DNA from: Siminovitchia sp047228825
Lineage (GTDB): Bacteria > Bacillota > Bacilli > Bacillales > Bacillaceae_C
NCBI RefSeq assembly: GCF_047228825.1
Contig: NZ_JBFEGN010000003.1
Span: 1-64,000, forward strand
Reading direction: 5' to 3'
DNA length: 64,000 nucleotides
Both the position numbers and the translations under genes were made by a program. Every line of letters starts with the position of its first letter. The stretch's first letter is position 1. Shown piece by piece: positions 42,936 to 51,319 of the stretch. The notes beneath the pieces were generated by a model. That model searched no databases, was not told the origin of the DNA, and saw only the letters and a list, made by a program, of their open reading frames with translations.

Positions 42936-43829
42936 TTGAATTTTCCAAAAGAAGTAACAATTATTGAAGTCGGCCCCCGTGACGGGCTGCAAAATGAAAA
43001 GCAGTTTGTGGAGACGGAGATCAAAAAAGCGTATATCCAAAAGCTGGCCGCAGCCGGAATCAAAGAAATGGAACTGACTTCCTTCGTTTCCCCAAAATGG
43101 GTGCCGCAAATGAAGGATGCCGGGGAAATTGTCCGTTCTGCCCCCGAAGGGGTTCGCGGGATGGTACTGGCGCCCAATCGAAAAGGGATTGAGCGGGTGC
43201 TCGAAACTTCGTGCAAGTCAATCGCTGTCTTTGTCGGGGTCAGCAACACGTTTAATCAGAAAAATATTAACAAATCGCCCCGGGAAAGCTTGGAAGAATT
43301 AAAACCGGCCATTGCGGAACTGAAGGCACAAAACTACTTTGTCAGGGCATGCATTTCCACCGCTTTCTATTGCCCGTATGAAGGAAAAGTACAGGAAGAA
43401 GACACGCTTGCACTTTGCCGGGAATTCGTTGAAGCCGGCGTTGATGAACTTAGCGTGGCTGATACAATCGGCATGGCTGCCCCGCACGAATCATACTCCC
43501 TTTTTTCCCGGTTAAAAGACGAGTTGCCGGATGTTTTGCTTGCAGCCCATTTTCATGATACAAGAAAAATGGCGCTGGCCAATATATACGCCGCACTGGA
43601 AGCCGGAGTAGACCGCTTTGATTCATCAGCCGGAGGGCTTGGCGGCTGTCCGTTCGCACCGGGTGCAACCGGCAATGTGGCAACAGAGGATGTCGTATAT
43701 ATGCTGGACCGAATGGGCATTGAAACGTCCATTAACCTTGACAGGCTCGTGGATGCGATCGATACGATTGCCCCCGCAGTCTCAAGAGAAATCAGCACGG
43801 GCTATTATTCACTTTCCAAACAAGGTTAA
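42936..43829 (+). CDS. yngG: hydroxymethylglutaryl-CoA lyase
   Basis: 297 residues. Key motifs are IEVGPRDGLQNE, STAFYCPYEG, ADTIGMAAP, AAHFHDTR and the signature GGLGGCPFAPGATGNVATED. It cleaves HMG-CoA to acetoacetate and acetyl-CoA, the last step of leucine breakdown. The TTG start at 42936 follows AAAGGAGG by 9 bases. The other leucine-degradation genes are not adjacent. Confidence 0.94.
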   Translation: MNFPKEVTIIEVGPRDGLQNEKQFVETEIKKAYIQKLAAAGIKEMELTSFVSPKWVPQMKDAGEIVRSAPEGVRGMVLAPNRKGIERVLETSCKSIAVFVGVSNTFNQKNINKSPRESLEELKPAIAELKAQNYFVRACISTAFYCPYEGKVQEEDTLALCREFVEAGVDELSVADTIGMAAPHESYSLFSRLKDELPDVLLAAHFHDTRKMALANIYAALEAGVDRFDSSAGGLGGCPFAPGATGNVATEDVVYMLDRMGIETSINLDRLVDAIDTIAPAVSREISTGYYSLSKQG

Positions 43830-43832
43830 ATT

Positions 43833-44153
43833 TCAGTCCAACAGGCTCATTCTGCCATTCAATATTTCATTTGGGCTTGTGAGCTGGAACGTATGGCTGT
43901 CATCCGAAAAATCGATTTCCAGCTCCGAGTCCAAATAAACAAGTTTTGACTTTTCAATCAAGAGCGGCATTTTATTCGTTTCAATGACCAATTCATCATT
44001 GGCCGCTTTCTGGGTTTTTTCAAATTTGAGCGTAGGAATGCCGCTCACGGCACAGCCGTCCGTTTCATAAATTAATTTTAACGCCAAATCCCTGTCTCCG
44101 AGTTTTTCCTTGATTTTTTCTGCCGCTTTTTCAGTTATTGAAACCGTTACCAT
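43833..44153 (-). CDS. yqkB: HesB/IscA-fold protein YqkB
   Basis: 106 residues. The HesB-like fold is suggested by SITEKAAEKIKEKLGD and IEKSKLVYLDSELEIDF. Only one Cys is present (DGCAVSGIPTL), unlike true A-type scaffold proteins that have three, so iron-sulfur binding is doubtful. The ATG at 44153 follows GGCGGGG. Convergent with the HMG-CoA lyase gene, 3 bases apart. Confidence 0.82.
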   Translation of the reverse strand: MVTVSITEKAAEKIKEKLGDRDLALKLIYETDGCAVSGIPTLKFEKTQKAANDELVIETNKMPLLIEKSKLVYLDSELEIDFSDDSHTFQLTSPNEILNGRMSLLD

Positions 44154-44252
44154 ATTTACCCCGCCTTTCACAAGGAAAAGAGTTGGATGAACAAAAATAC
44201 GAGAAGCACATATTAGTATATGAATATTTGCTTCCCGTTATGCTGCCAGTAT

Positions 44253-45197
44253 TTAATTTGCAAAAGGCTTTGTTTTTTCTCCGTCGATTTGCAATATCCA
44301 AGTTCCTTTTTTCGGAAACTCCAGTTTTCCTTCGTAAAAATAAATTGGCTCATTCGTTACGGCATCCATTGCCTCTCCGTTTTGAACAAACACGGCTTCA
44401 TCTGCCAGATTTCCGGAATCATCCAACAACTGTATGCTTATTTTCTCTTTATTCTCTCCAGTTCCTTCAATCGCCATTTTGCTTTTACTGCCCATTTGTA
44501 TTTCTTTCGGAGATTCGACCAGTGTAAAGTGCTCTGTTGCAGGAAACGGGGGCAGGACTTCCAAAGTAAACTCCCCAAACGGTTCTTTATCTACCAAAAA
44601 GGACAGTTTCCATGTTCCCTCCGTCGGAAATGGCTGAAATGTTGTCAAGACATGGCCATCTTCCCCGTATAGGCTTCCTCCAATTTCCGCTCTTGTCAAT
44701 ATTATTTCTTGTTGACCGTTGGTGGCTGTCACTTCAACCTGTTTGCCCAGCAGTTCAGCCTGATCGTCCCAGAAGAATAACATCAGCTTGGCAACCCTTC
44801 TTTTATCTTTTGCAACAAAATGGTCAAACGTATTCAAAATACCGATTTTTCCTTCAATGCCGATTGCTTCTTGGGGGGGATGTTGTTTTTCATCCGAAAG
44901 TACAAACGGCTTTCCTTCCACGGCTCCCATATCAACTTCCTTTGCCGTTTCCATTTCCGCCATGTCCCCGCTTTCGTTTATCGCCGTATGGTCGCCGCTA
45001 TGCTGAAATTGGGCCAAGGCAAGAATAATGGTGATGACGATGGCGGATATCAAAACAACCGACCATCCAGGTCTAAATGCCGGCTTCCTGTTATTCCCGC
45101 CAACTCGCAAATTTTGTAAGATGGACTGTTTTTGCCCGTCTGATAACGAATATTTAGGAAGGTTCCTTAGTTTCTCTTCGATCAGCTGCTCCTTCAA
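44253..45197 (-). CDS. membrane anti-sigma-like protein paired with an ECF sigma factor
   Basis: 314 residues. A 45-residue cytoplasmic N-terminus is followed by one membrane segment (about 46-63) and a 250-residue extracytoplasmic part. The outer part has repeated strand motifs (EGTWKLSFLVDKEPFGEFTL and KGTWILQIDGEKTKPF), suggesting two beta-sandwich units. No known sensor family is clear to me. The TTG start at 45197 follows GGAGGG and overlaps the sigma gene by 44 bases, so the two are coupled. I infer that it holds the sigma factor at the membrane. Confidence 0.7.
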   Translation of the reverse strand: MKEQLIEEKLRNLPKYSLSDGQKQSILQNLRVGGNNRKPAFRPGWSVVLISAIVITIILALAQFQHSGDHTAINESGDMAEMETAKEVDMGAVEGKPFVLSDEKQHPPQEAIGIEGKIGILNTFDHFVAKDKRRVAKLMLFFWDDQAELLGKQVEVTATNGQQEIILTRAEIGGSLYGEDGHVLTTFQPFPTEGTWKLSFLVDKEPFGEFTLEVLPPFPATEHFTLVESPKEIQMGSKSKMAIEGTGENKEKISIQLLDDSGNLADEAVFVQNGEAMDAVTNEPIYFYEGKLEFPKKGTWILQIDGEKTKPFAN

Positions 45198-45696
45198 AGT
45201 AAAATCCCTCCTTTTCTAAAATTTCCTTCAATTTTTTTAATGCACGGTGGTATGTCACGTTTACTTTGTTTCCGCTGCACTTTAAAATGTCGCTTGTTTC
45301 CTTTGAAGACAATTCCAAAATGCCCCTTAAAATAACGACTTCTTTGTAAAGCGGCGAAAGCTGGCGAATCGCTCGATACAGCTGCTCATGCTCCTGATTT
45401 TTCATGACAAGCTTTTCGGAATCTGCAGGGGCCTGCTGCTCGTCGGTCAGATACCGCTTGATTTTGTTCCACACCTGATTCCTTCGGTATTTATCGATCA
45501 CCATATTTCGGGCAATGGAGATGAGCCATGTTTTCGGATGGGATTCTCCTTTGAATCCCGGCATTTTTTTCATTGCAATCAGAAACGTCTCCTGGACGTA
45601 ATCTTCCACATCCCGCGTGCCTGTCAAGTAAATCAAAAAACTTGTAATATCCCTTTCATACAGTTCAAACCACTGCTCTATGCAATCCTCTTTCAC
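45154..45696 (-). CDS. ECF-type RNA polymerase sigma factor
   Basis: 180 residues. Region 2: VEDYVQETFLIAMKKMPGFK and TWLISIARNMVIDKYRR. Region 4: QLSPLYKEVVILRGILELSS and NKVNVTYHRALKKLK. The region 4 helix is less typical than in SigW/SigX. The start is GTG at 45696 after AGGGAGGGGG. It is followed by an overlapping membrane partner gene. I could not find a convincing autoregulatory promoter. Confidence 0.9.
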   Translation of the reverse strand: MKEDCIEQWFELYERDITSFLIYLTGTRDVEDYVQETFLIAMKKMPGFKGESHPKTWLISIARNMVIDKYRRNQVWNKIKRYLTDEQQAPADSEKLVMKNQEHEQLYRAIRQLSPLYKEVVILRGILELSSKETSDILKCSGNKVNVTYHRALKKLKEILEKEGFYFEGAADRRETKEPS

Positions 45697-45941
45697 TCCG
45701 CCCCCTCCCTTCTATTTATTTGACGGCCGAAAGGCAAAACGATTACAATCTACCCGATAATTTCCATAGTTCGATTTGCTCCATTAAAATCTGTCATACA
45801 AAGTTTATCTTCGTTGTTCACGTTACAAGGATTTCATTTAATATTAAACCTACCACATCTAAAAGCGTACTTTATTTGTTTGTCATCTTTTTTCTTTATC
45901 CATAATCGCGGCCCATCTTAGCCCGAAATAAAATACAAAAA

Positions 45942-45976
45942 ACTGCAGACAACCTGTTTTTCGGATTGTCTGCAGT
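45942..45976 (-). terminator. terminator after the TolB-like gene
   Basis: ACTGCAGACAA (45942-45952) pairs with TTGTCTGCAGT (45966-45976); the minus-strand tail is TTTTTTGTATTTT. Confidence 0.8.
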
Positions 45977-46024
45977 ATGAAGCATATTTTTTAACTGCTT
46001 TTTTCTTTTTGTATCAATATCCCA

Positions 46025-47335
46025 CTATTTTGCGAGGCGTTTATAAATAAATACGAACAAGATGACAATAAGGGAACAGCCAAAGATCCCGGCAGCCAGC
46101 ATCCCAAGCCCAATGCCATACCAAGGGTCCACCGTTGCGGCTACTGCAAAACTCGCTATACATGTAATGACGGCAATCGAAAAACTTACGATGGCAGGCA
46201 GATAGGCTCTGCCCGGATGATGAAGATGGAGGTACACACTTAATAAACACATCAGTAACATATACAAGATCGCAAGAGTGAAGCTGTTTACCGCCCGATC
46301 AAGCATTTGTATAAATCGGGGGCCGCCTGCTGATTGAGGTGCGTCCAGTTTGACTGCTTCGATGTTGTGCGTCGTTATATCGATTGTCTTCAACCGGTAC
46401 ACGGCCGGGTCCTTTGGCCAGTTTGTGTTTTCCAGAAAAGCAATTTTATTTTCCTTATGGAAAAATGCCGGAGATGTTACCGCTTTTTTCAAGTCCGTCA
46501 ATCTCTCCACATTCTTCGTTTCCAAGTCTAGTAAAAACAAGTCATATTTAAAAGTAGAACTTTCTTGAGATTCCTTGGAAACATCCGTAAATGCCAAATG
46601 CTGTCCGTCTGGCGACAATTGCGGTTCATAAAATGATGGTGCATTTTCCTCTTTAGGAAGAATGGACAGTTCTGCATTTCCTTTGCCGCCTTCGAGTGAG
46701 TATGAATAGAGACGTTCTTTCTCCCCGTCAAATTCACTATAATAAATCGTTTTTCCATCAGGGGAAAGCGATAGGTGATTCATTGAAAAGTGATCGGCAT
46801 CCGTTAATTTCCTCATCTTGCGTCCATTTGACCCGATCGAAAACAAATCAAACCCTTCCCTCGATTCCTCTCCCTTTTTGAATTCATCCGCTTCTACGGC
46901 AACAAAATAAATTGTTTGTCCGTTTTGCGAAAAAATAGCGTCTGCGACATGAATCTTATCATCAGTCAATTGCCTTTCTTCACTTCCGTCTTGATTGATC
47001 ACCCGAAGGGTTTGAATCCCTTCCGGATCTTCGCTTAAATAAACAAGCTTTTTGCCATCAGGTGAATACTTCGGAGCGTGATCCCGCCGGTTCTTTGAAT
47101 CGCTTATTTTTTTTGCATGATTGCCATCACGATTCGCTGTATAAATTGATTCCTTACCATCTGCGTAATAAGAAAAAGCAATTTTTGAATCATCCGGGGC
47201 TACACTTATTTTTTCTCCGAGTCCAGTAAAATGTCGATACGGATCATCATCCCTTAAAATGGCGTAAAGTAATGTGCCGGCAAATAACATAAAAATCACG
47301 CCAATGGTTACTAAAAAAGTGCGTTTTCGTTTCAT
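46025..47335 (-). CDS. TolB-like beta-propeller membrane protein
   Basis: 436 residues. An N-terminal membrane segment (about 5-25) precedes a propeller of PD40-type blades with repeated motifs such as APKYSPDGKKLVYLSEDPEG, LSLSPDGKTIYYSEFDGEKE and EPQLSPDGQHLAFTD. Three or four membrane segments close the protein (about 340-430). The propeller should face outwards. Function unknown. The ATG at 47335 follows AAGGAAGG. It lies upstream of the sigma/anti-sigma pair in the same direction, but a terminator separates them. Confidence 0.8.
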   Translation of the reverse strand: MKRKRTFLVTIGVIFMLFAGTLLYAILRDDDPYRHFTGLGEKISVAPDDSKIAFSYYADGKESIYTANRDGNHAKKISDSKNRRDHAPKYSPDGKKLVYLSEDPEGIQTLRVINQDGSEERQLTDDKIHVADAIFSQNGQTIYFVAVEADEFKKGEESREGFDLFSIGSNGRKMRKLTDADHFSMNHLSLSPDGKTIYYSEFDGEKERLYSYSLEGGKGNAELSILPKEENAPSFYEPQLSPDGQHLAFTDVSKESQESSTFKYDLFLLDLETKNVERLTDLKKAVTSPAFFHKENKIAFLENTNWPKDPAVYRLKTIDITTHNIEAVKLDAPQSAGGPRFIQMLDRAVNSFTLAILYMLLMCLLSVYLHLHHPGRAYLPAIVSFSIAVITCIASFAVAATVDPWYGIGLGMLAAGIFGCSLIVILFVFIYKRLAK

Positions 47336-47463
47336 GAATGATTCCTTCCTTTTCATATAGAACAATACCGGAAAGTATTACATTTATTTGGTCAACAATC
47401 GAACAGCAGCCTTTATTTCGTTCCTCGTCCCAATCAGCGGAGCATTTCAATTATCAACCATCA

Positions 47464-47628
47464 CTAAAATACTTTCCTGTTTTTAATGGCTTCGAGATCT
47501 TTTGCAATTTGAACGATTTGCTTTTCCAGCCATTTGGATTTTCTAAAGCTTAGCAAGTATAGTACCTTATATAAATAAAGGTCAAATTTAGAGGTACCGA
47601 TTCCATCTTGATTAGCAATTATTTTCAT
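47464..47628 (-). CDS. 54-residue hypothetical protein
   Basis: It begins MKIIANQDGIGTSKFDLYLY and is rich in Lys, Leu and Ile, with a likely helix at KWLEKQIVQIAKDLEAIKNR. The ATG at 47628 has CCGGAGGG 6 bases upstream. No family is recognised. It lies in a decayed area, so it may be a remnant of a larger gene. Confidence 0.45.
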   Translation of the reverse strand: MKIIANQDGIGTSKFDLYLYKVLYLLSFRKSKWLEKQIVQIAKDLEAIKNRKVF

Positions 47629-47696
47629 GGTTCACCCTCCGGAGAGAAAAAGTTATTTCATTTTACATGATTTCAGTATAAAAGATATTGGTTCAT

Positions 47697-48069
47697 TTAA
47701 TTGGGTTTTAACTCGAACGATTCTTTTTTGTCGTCCCATCTGATGGTCACTTTAATGGCTGTATCTTCCCGTGTTACGGAACATCCTGAACAGGATGTTG
47801 ACATGGCGATGGTTGGCCCCTTAACATTTTCTTCCCGCAGATCTGTTTCCCCATTCAACTTCTATAAAATCAAATGATTGATCTCTTGTGGCATGCTTGC
47901 AGCCAAAGACATACTTTCCCTCTTCCGTTGTACCATTATCAGAAATATATGCAGTGTATTCCCCTTTCCAATTGTCGCTTTCTCCTGAAAAAGAAATGAA
48001 TTTGGAATCACATCCTGCAGACAGCCATATAAAACCGAAGCAAAAACAGCCAACGTTTTTTCTTAACAG
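47697..48069 (-). pseudogene. frameshifted small lipoprotein gene
   Basis: Read in two frames the minus strand gives a coherent small lipoprotein. The first part contains the lipobox-like WLSAGC, then DSKFISFSGESDNWKGEYTA and YISDNGTTEEGKYVFGCKH. The second part reads LNGETDLREENVKGPTIAMS, then TSCSGCSVTREDTAIKVTIR and WDDKKESFELKPN with a proper stop at 47697. The frames join near 47850-47856 (around GAAGTTGAATGGG), where bases appear lost. The expected start codon after GGGAGG (48070-48075) is also missing (CTGTTA instead). Confidence 0.7.
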
Positions 48070-48442
48070 CCTCCCATTTAGCTTTGTTCTTTACTTATTC
48101 AAGATTTGGAGGCATTATCCTTCTTAATAATGTACTTCCCAATAAATCAATCTAAGCTCATAATCACCTCACACCCGATTGGCTTCTCCCGGTGCGGTCC
48201 CTCATATTCCCTGAATGCCAGTATAGATGCACCCTTCCTTTACAACGGGTTTTGTGTTTTTGGAACCCAACCGGTTCCATCCAAGGGCAAAAATGCTCTT
48301 CCTCCCTTAATAGTCCATTGAAGAAATCTTCATACAGCCCATACTTTTTTGTATATATTTGGTTTCCGGAAATCCAGGATTATTATCTGATATTTCCTTC
48401 CGCGCTTGATTAACTTGCAAATGCGTTCCTCATAAAGGTTAG

Positions 48443-48497
48443 TGGGACGTTGAAATGGCGATCGTTTGATCATATTTTCTTCCTGAAAGCCTCTGTT
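48443..48497 (-). pseudogene. second decayed copy of the lipoprotein C-terminal region
   Basis: On the minus strand AACAGAGGCTTTCAGGAAGA followed by AAATATGATCAAACGATCGC and CATTTCAACGTCC aligns with the pseudogene stretch that encodes DLREENVKGPTIAMSTS near 47790-47850. No open frame remains. Confidence 0.45.
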
Positions 48498-48506
48498 TTT
48501 TCCATT

Positions 48507-48839
48507 TTACCCGATGATTCCTATATGTTCGATTTGTTCTATTGAAATGTGATGCACACGGCCGGATCTGGCAACGATCCGGAATTCTTTTTTCATAGGA
48601 TCAAAACAATGGATCCTTCCGGAGAGCTGTTGCGTATGATGGTGGGAAAAATATGTAATATTGACCTCTTTTCCCAATTTCATCGCTTCTTCTGCCACCT
48701 CATTCAGCTGTTCCAGTTTCTGTTCATCCAGTTCTTTTTTCTCGTCCCACGTATCTTCTTGGGCCCATTCCCGGAGCATTTTGACGTGCTCCGGGAGCAT
48801 GAGCGAGTTCCATTTGATGTTTCCGCGGTCCCGAATCAT
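48507..48839 (-). CDS. yqjX: YolD-like protein YqjX
   Basis: 110 residues of the YolD-like family (RDRGNIKWNSLMLPEHVKML; FDPMKKEFRIVARSGRVHHI). Such proteins are encoded with Y-family polymerases and are thought to play the UmuD role as partner subunits. The ATG at 48839 follows GAGAGGGGCAGG. It is 21 bases after the polymerase gene. Confidence 0.87.
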   Translation of the reverse strand: MIRDRGNIKWNSLMLPEHVKMLREWAQEDTWDEKKELDEQKLEQLNEVAEEAMKLGKEVNITYFSHHHTQQLSGRIHCFDPMKKEFRIVARSGRVHHISIEQIEHIGIIG

Positions 48840-48860
48840 TTTCCTGCCCCTCTCTGTCAC

Positions 48861-50123
48861 TTATGCTTTATGGCCCCCGACAAGGCCTGCCCTTTTCCTG
48901 GCTGTTCCCGCTTCGGTATAGGAAACAGCGCGAAGCAGGGACGCTGCTCCATGCCGGCGGCGAATGCGATCGATCACATATCCAAGCTCCCTTTCCCGAA
49001 CTTGATTTGGCTTAAATAAACTGAGCTGGAATGTGCCATCATCCACAATATTGGAAAGCGTAATCGAAATTTGCCGCACCGTTTTTCCGGTATAATGGGC
49101 TTCGAACAACTCAAGACACACCCTATAAACATCCATTGTGACGTTCGTCGGCTCTTCAATCGTTTTTGAGCGAGAGAACCCTCCCCCAAACTCTTTTTCG
49201 CTGTAGCCGATGCCAAGGCTGACCGTTCTTCCGGCCTTTTTACTTTCACGGGCCCGCCGGGCCACTTCTTCGCACATTTCCAGAATGACCGCTGTAATCT
49301 CATCCTTTTTCTTATAATCCCGGAGCAGAATCTGGCTTTTTCCAAAACTGATCTGGCCGCCCATAATCGGAGCGCCGAGCTCTGACAAATCAACGCCCCA
49401 GGCATGATAATAGAGCTGGTTCCCCATAATGCCGAACTTTTTTTCAAGCATGGCCCGGTCATAGGCGGCAAGCTGGCCGACACTGAAAATTCCCATTCCG
49501 TTCAGCGTTCTCTCCATCCTCCTGCCGATTCCCCACATTTTTTGGAGGGGAGACACCGGCCATAGCTTTTTCGGAACGTCTTCATATGTCCACTTTGTAA
49601 TACCCGTTTTTTTCGCTTCCAAATCAAGGCAAAGCTTGGATAAAAGCATATTCGGCCCAATGCCGATTGAGCAGGTCAGCTGAAATTCCCGGAACATTTC
49701 ATCGCGAATTTTTTCAGCAACAGTCCGGGGCTCTCCCCATAGCTGTTCCGTTCCATCCAGTTTGAGAAAACTTTCATCCACACTATATACATGAATCGCT
49801 TCTTTTGGGACGTAGCGATTCAACAACCGGGCAATTTCCGTTGAGATCCGCAAAAAAAGCGTCATTTGTGCTTCAACCAGTTGAATTCGTTTATCATCCG
49901 GAATTTCAAATAAACGGGAACCCGTTTGAATGCCATAGTCTTTTTTCAATCGGGGAGAAGCCGCCAATACAACACTTCCGGGCTGCTGCAAATTCCCGAC
50001 AACCGCCAGATGGCATTCAAGCGGGTCAAGACCAAGCATCACCGCTGCACAGCTTGCATAAAAGCTTTTCATATCAATGCACAATATGCTGTGATCCGGC
50101 AGCATCCCATAGTCAATTCCCAT
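48861..50123 (-). CDS. polY2: Y-family DNA polymerase PolY2 (UmuC-like)
   Basis: 420 residues. Catalytic acids are in CIDMKSFYASCAAV and VYSVDESFLKLD. The little-finger region contains ISFGKSQILLRDYKK. It is the YqjW/UvrX branch that copies damaged DNA. The ATG at 50123 follows GGGAGG. A LexA box covers its promoter, so it should be part of the SOS response. Operon with yqjX. Confidence 0.93.
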   Translation of the reverse strand: MGIDYGMLPDHSILCIDMKSFYASCAAVMLGLDPLECHLAVVGNLQQPGSVVLAASPRLKKDYGIQTGSRLFEIPDDKRIQLVEAQMTLFLRISTEIARLLNRYVPKEAIHVYSVDESFLKLDGTEQLWGEPRTVAEKIRDEMFREFQLTCSIGIGPNMLLSKLCLDLEAKKTGITKWTYEDVPKKLWPVSPLQKMWGIGRRMERTLNGMGIFSVGQLAAYDRAMLEKKFGIMGNQLYYHAWGVDLSELGAPIMGGQISFGKSQILLRDYKKKDEITAVILEMCEEVARRARESKKAGRTVSLGIGYSEKEFGGGFSRSKTIEEPTNVTMDVYRVCLELFEAHYTGKTVRQISITLSNIVDDGTFQLSLFKPNQVRERELGYVIDRIRRRHGAASLLRAVSYTEAGTARKRAGLVGGHKA

Positions 50124-50144
50124 TTTTTCATCCTCCCAGGAAAC

Positions 50145-50163
50145 AGAACATCAGTTCTATTAT
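50145..50163 (-). promoter_or_regulatory. LexA box over the polY2 promoter
   Basis: AGAACATCAGTTCT (50145-50158) has the GAAC-N4-GTTC core of the Gram-positive LexA (DinR) box. It directly abuts TATAAT (50163-50158 on the minus strand), so LexA would block the promoter. Confidence 0.75.
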
Positions 50164-50222
50164 ACACATCATTGTAGACCAATAGACCTATTTCTTCAAT
50201 GGAATCTTTTGTTAACAAAAAA

Positions 50223-50250
50223 CCCCTCCATCGTTCAAATGATGGAGGGG
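50223..50250 (-). terminator. terminator upstream of polY2
   Basis: CCCCTCCATC (50223-50232) pairs with GATGGAGGGG (50241-50250); the minus-strand tail is TTTTTTG. It probably ends the Uma2 transcript, although 240 bases beyond its stop. Confidence 0.7.
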
Positions 50251-50492
50251 CAAGAAATAAGGAAGCAGCTCTAGTTTCAAAGAGCTTTCTGATTTATTAT
50301 GCCGGAAAATTAATCACCCGAAGGATTTGAATCCCTTCCGGACTCACCATGCAAAACTGGCCCTAAAAAGATTGAGGCAAAACGCAAATTTTTGCCAAAT
50401 GGACCGGAAATGGTCAAGATATACAGTATCAAATGGCAGGCGCATTAAATCTGTAAATCATCCCCCGCCTTTTGAATCCAATAAATATAATT
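50251..50492. other. gap with a fragment of the TolB-like gene
   Basis: Bases 50312-50342 match 47028-46998 region sequence of the TolB-like gene (AATCACCCGAAGGATTTGAA then TCCCTTCCGGA), with two differences in 31 bases. On the minus strand it would encode SPEGIQILRVIN, against DPEGIQTLRVIN in the full gene. The rest of the gap shows nothing recognisable. Confidence 0.5.
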
Positions 50493-51056
50493 TTAAGAAA
50501 TTTCTGGCAAATCAACAGAGAAGCCCGGCAAGACTTTCGAGGTAATGGTGCCGACCGCTGTTTTTATATCATGCTGTTCATACAATTTTTCTTGGTTTAG
50601 GGAATAAACAGTCACGGAATGGAGCATTGGGTTTATAATCCAATATTCTTTGACACCAGCATTCATATATACATTTAATTTTGTAATCAGATCATGGGAT
50701 TGATTCGATGGGCTAAGGATTTCCCCAATTAGGGCAGGTACACCAACATAACCCGATTCTGTCCAACCACTTTTATCACGGATGACACTTAGATCCGGAA
50801 TGACAATTTTTGGCTCTTCCGTGTTTTCAATTTTCAATTCAATATCGAATGGAGCATGAAAGACTTCACAAGGTTTCCCGCTTAAAAATTGGTCGAATCG
50901 AATAAGAAGTTTTCTCGAGATTCGTTGATGGACGGTTGATGGTGAAGGAGCCATATAGACCATGCCATCGATATATTCCAATAATTCCTCAGACTTCTCC
51001 CGTAATACGAAATAATCATGAATGGACATTGGGCTATTTTGGTACAGATGAGTCAT
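50493..51056 (-). CDS. Uma2 family (PD-(D/E)XK-like) protein
   Basis: 187 residues. The Uma2 fold is shown by SPSTVHQRISRKLLIRFDQF, IVIPDLSVIRDKS, GEILSPSNQSHDLITKLNVY and AGVKEYWIINP. The Asp, Glu and Lys of the nuclease-like core (PDLSV, GEILS, TKLNVY) are present. These proteins resemble restriction-type nucleases, but their biological role is unsettled. No methylase or other partner is nearby. Confidence 0.88.
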   Translation of the reverse strand: MTHLYQNSPMSIHDYFVLREKSEELLEYIDGMVYMAPSPSTVHQRISRKLLIRFDQFLSGKPCEVFHAPFDIELKIENTEEPKIVIPDLSVIRDKSGWTESGYVGVPALIGEILSPSNQSHDLITKLNVYMNAGVKEYWIINPMLHSVTVYSLNQEKLYEQHDIKTAVGTITSKVLPGFSVDLPEIS

Positions 51057-51319
51057 CTTAACGCTCTCCCCCTTCCAAAAAGCTCTAAAACTGACTTTTC
51101 CGCTTCTTCAACCGGGAGTCCAATCATATGGTCAATCATTACTCATCGTGAGGCAAAAGTAATTTTAATAACGGTGTAATGCCGTATCCCTTATTCTTGA
51201 TTTTAACACATATAATCAGGCAAGAATAGCAAGCGAAAATGGGTATATATAAGCCCATACTGCCCTTTCTTGCCCCAATGGACGGGCGTATAGGCCGGCG
51301 CGTAAGCTCTCAAAATGAA

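Larger units (their letters stand above)
47629..48506. other. decayed intergenic region with lipoprotein remnants
   Basis: Besides the pseudogene at 47697-48069 and a second fragment of the same family at 48443-48497, the minus strand has short broken frames, such as one ending REYEGPHREKPIGCEVIMSL before 48160. I cannot assign it. No intact gene is supported. Confidence 0.5.
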
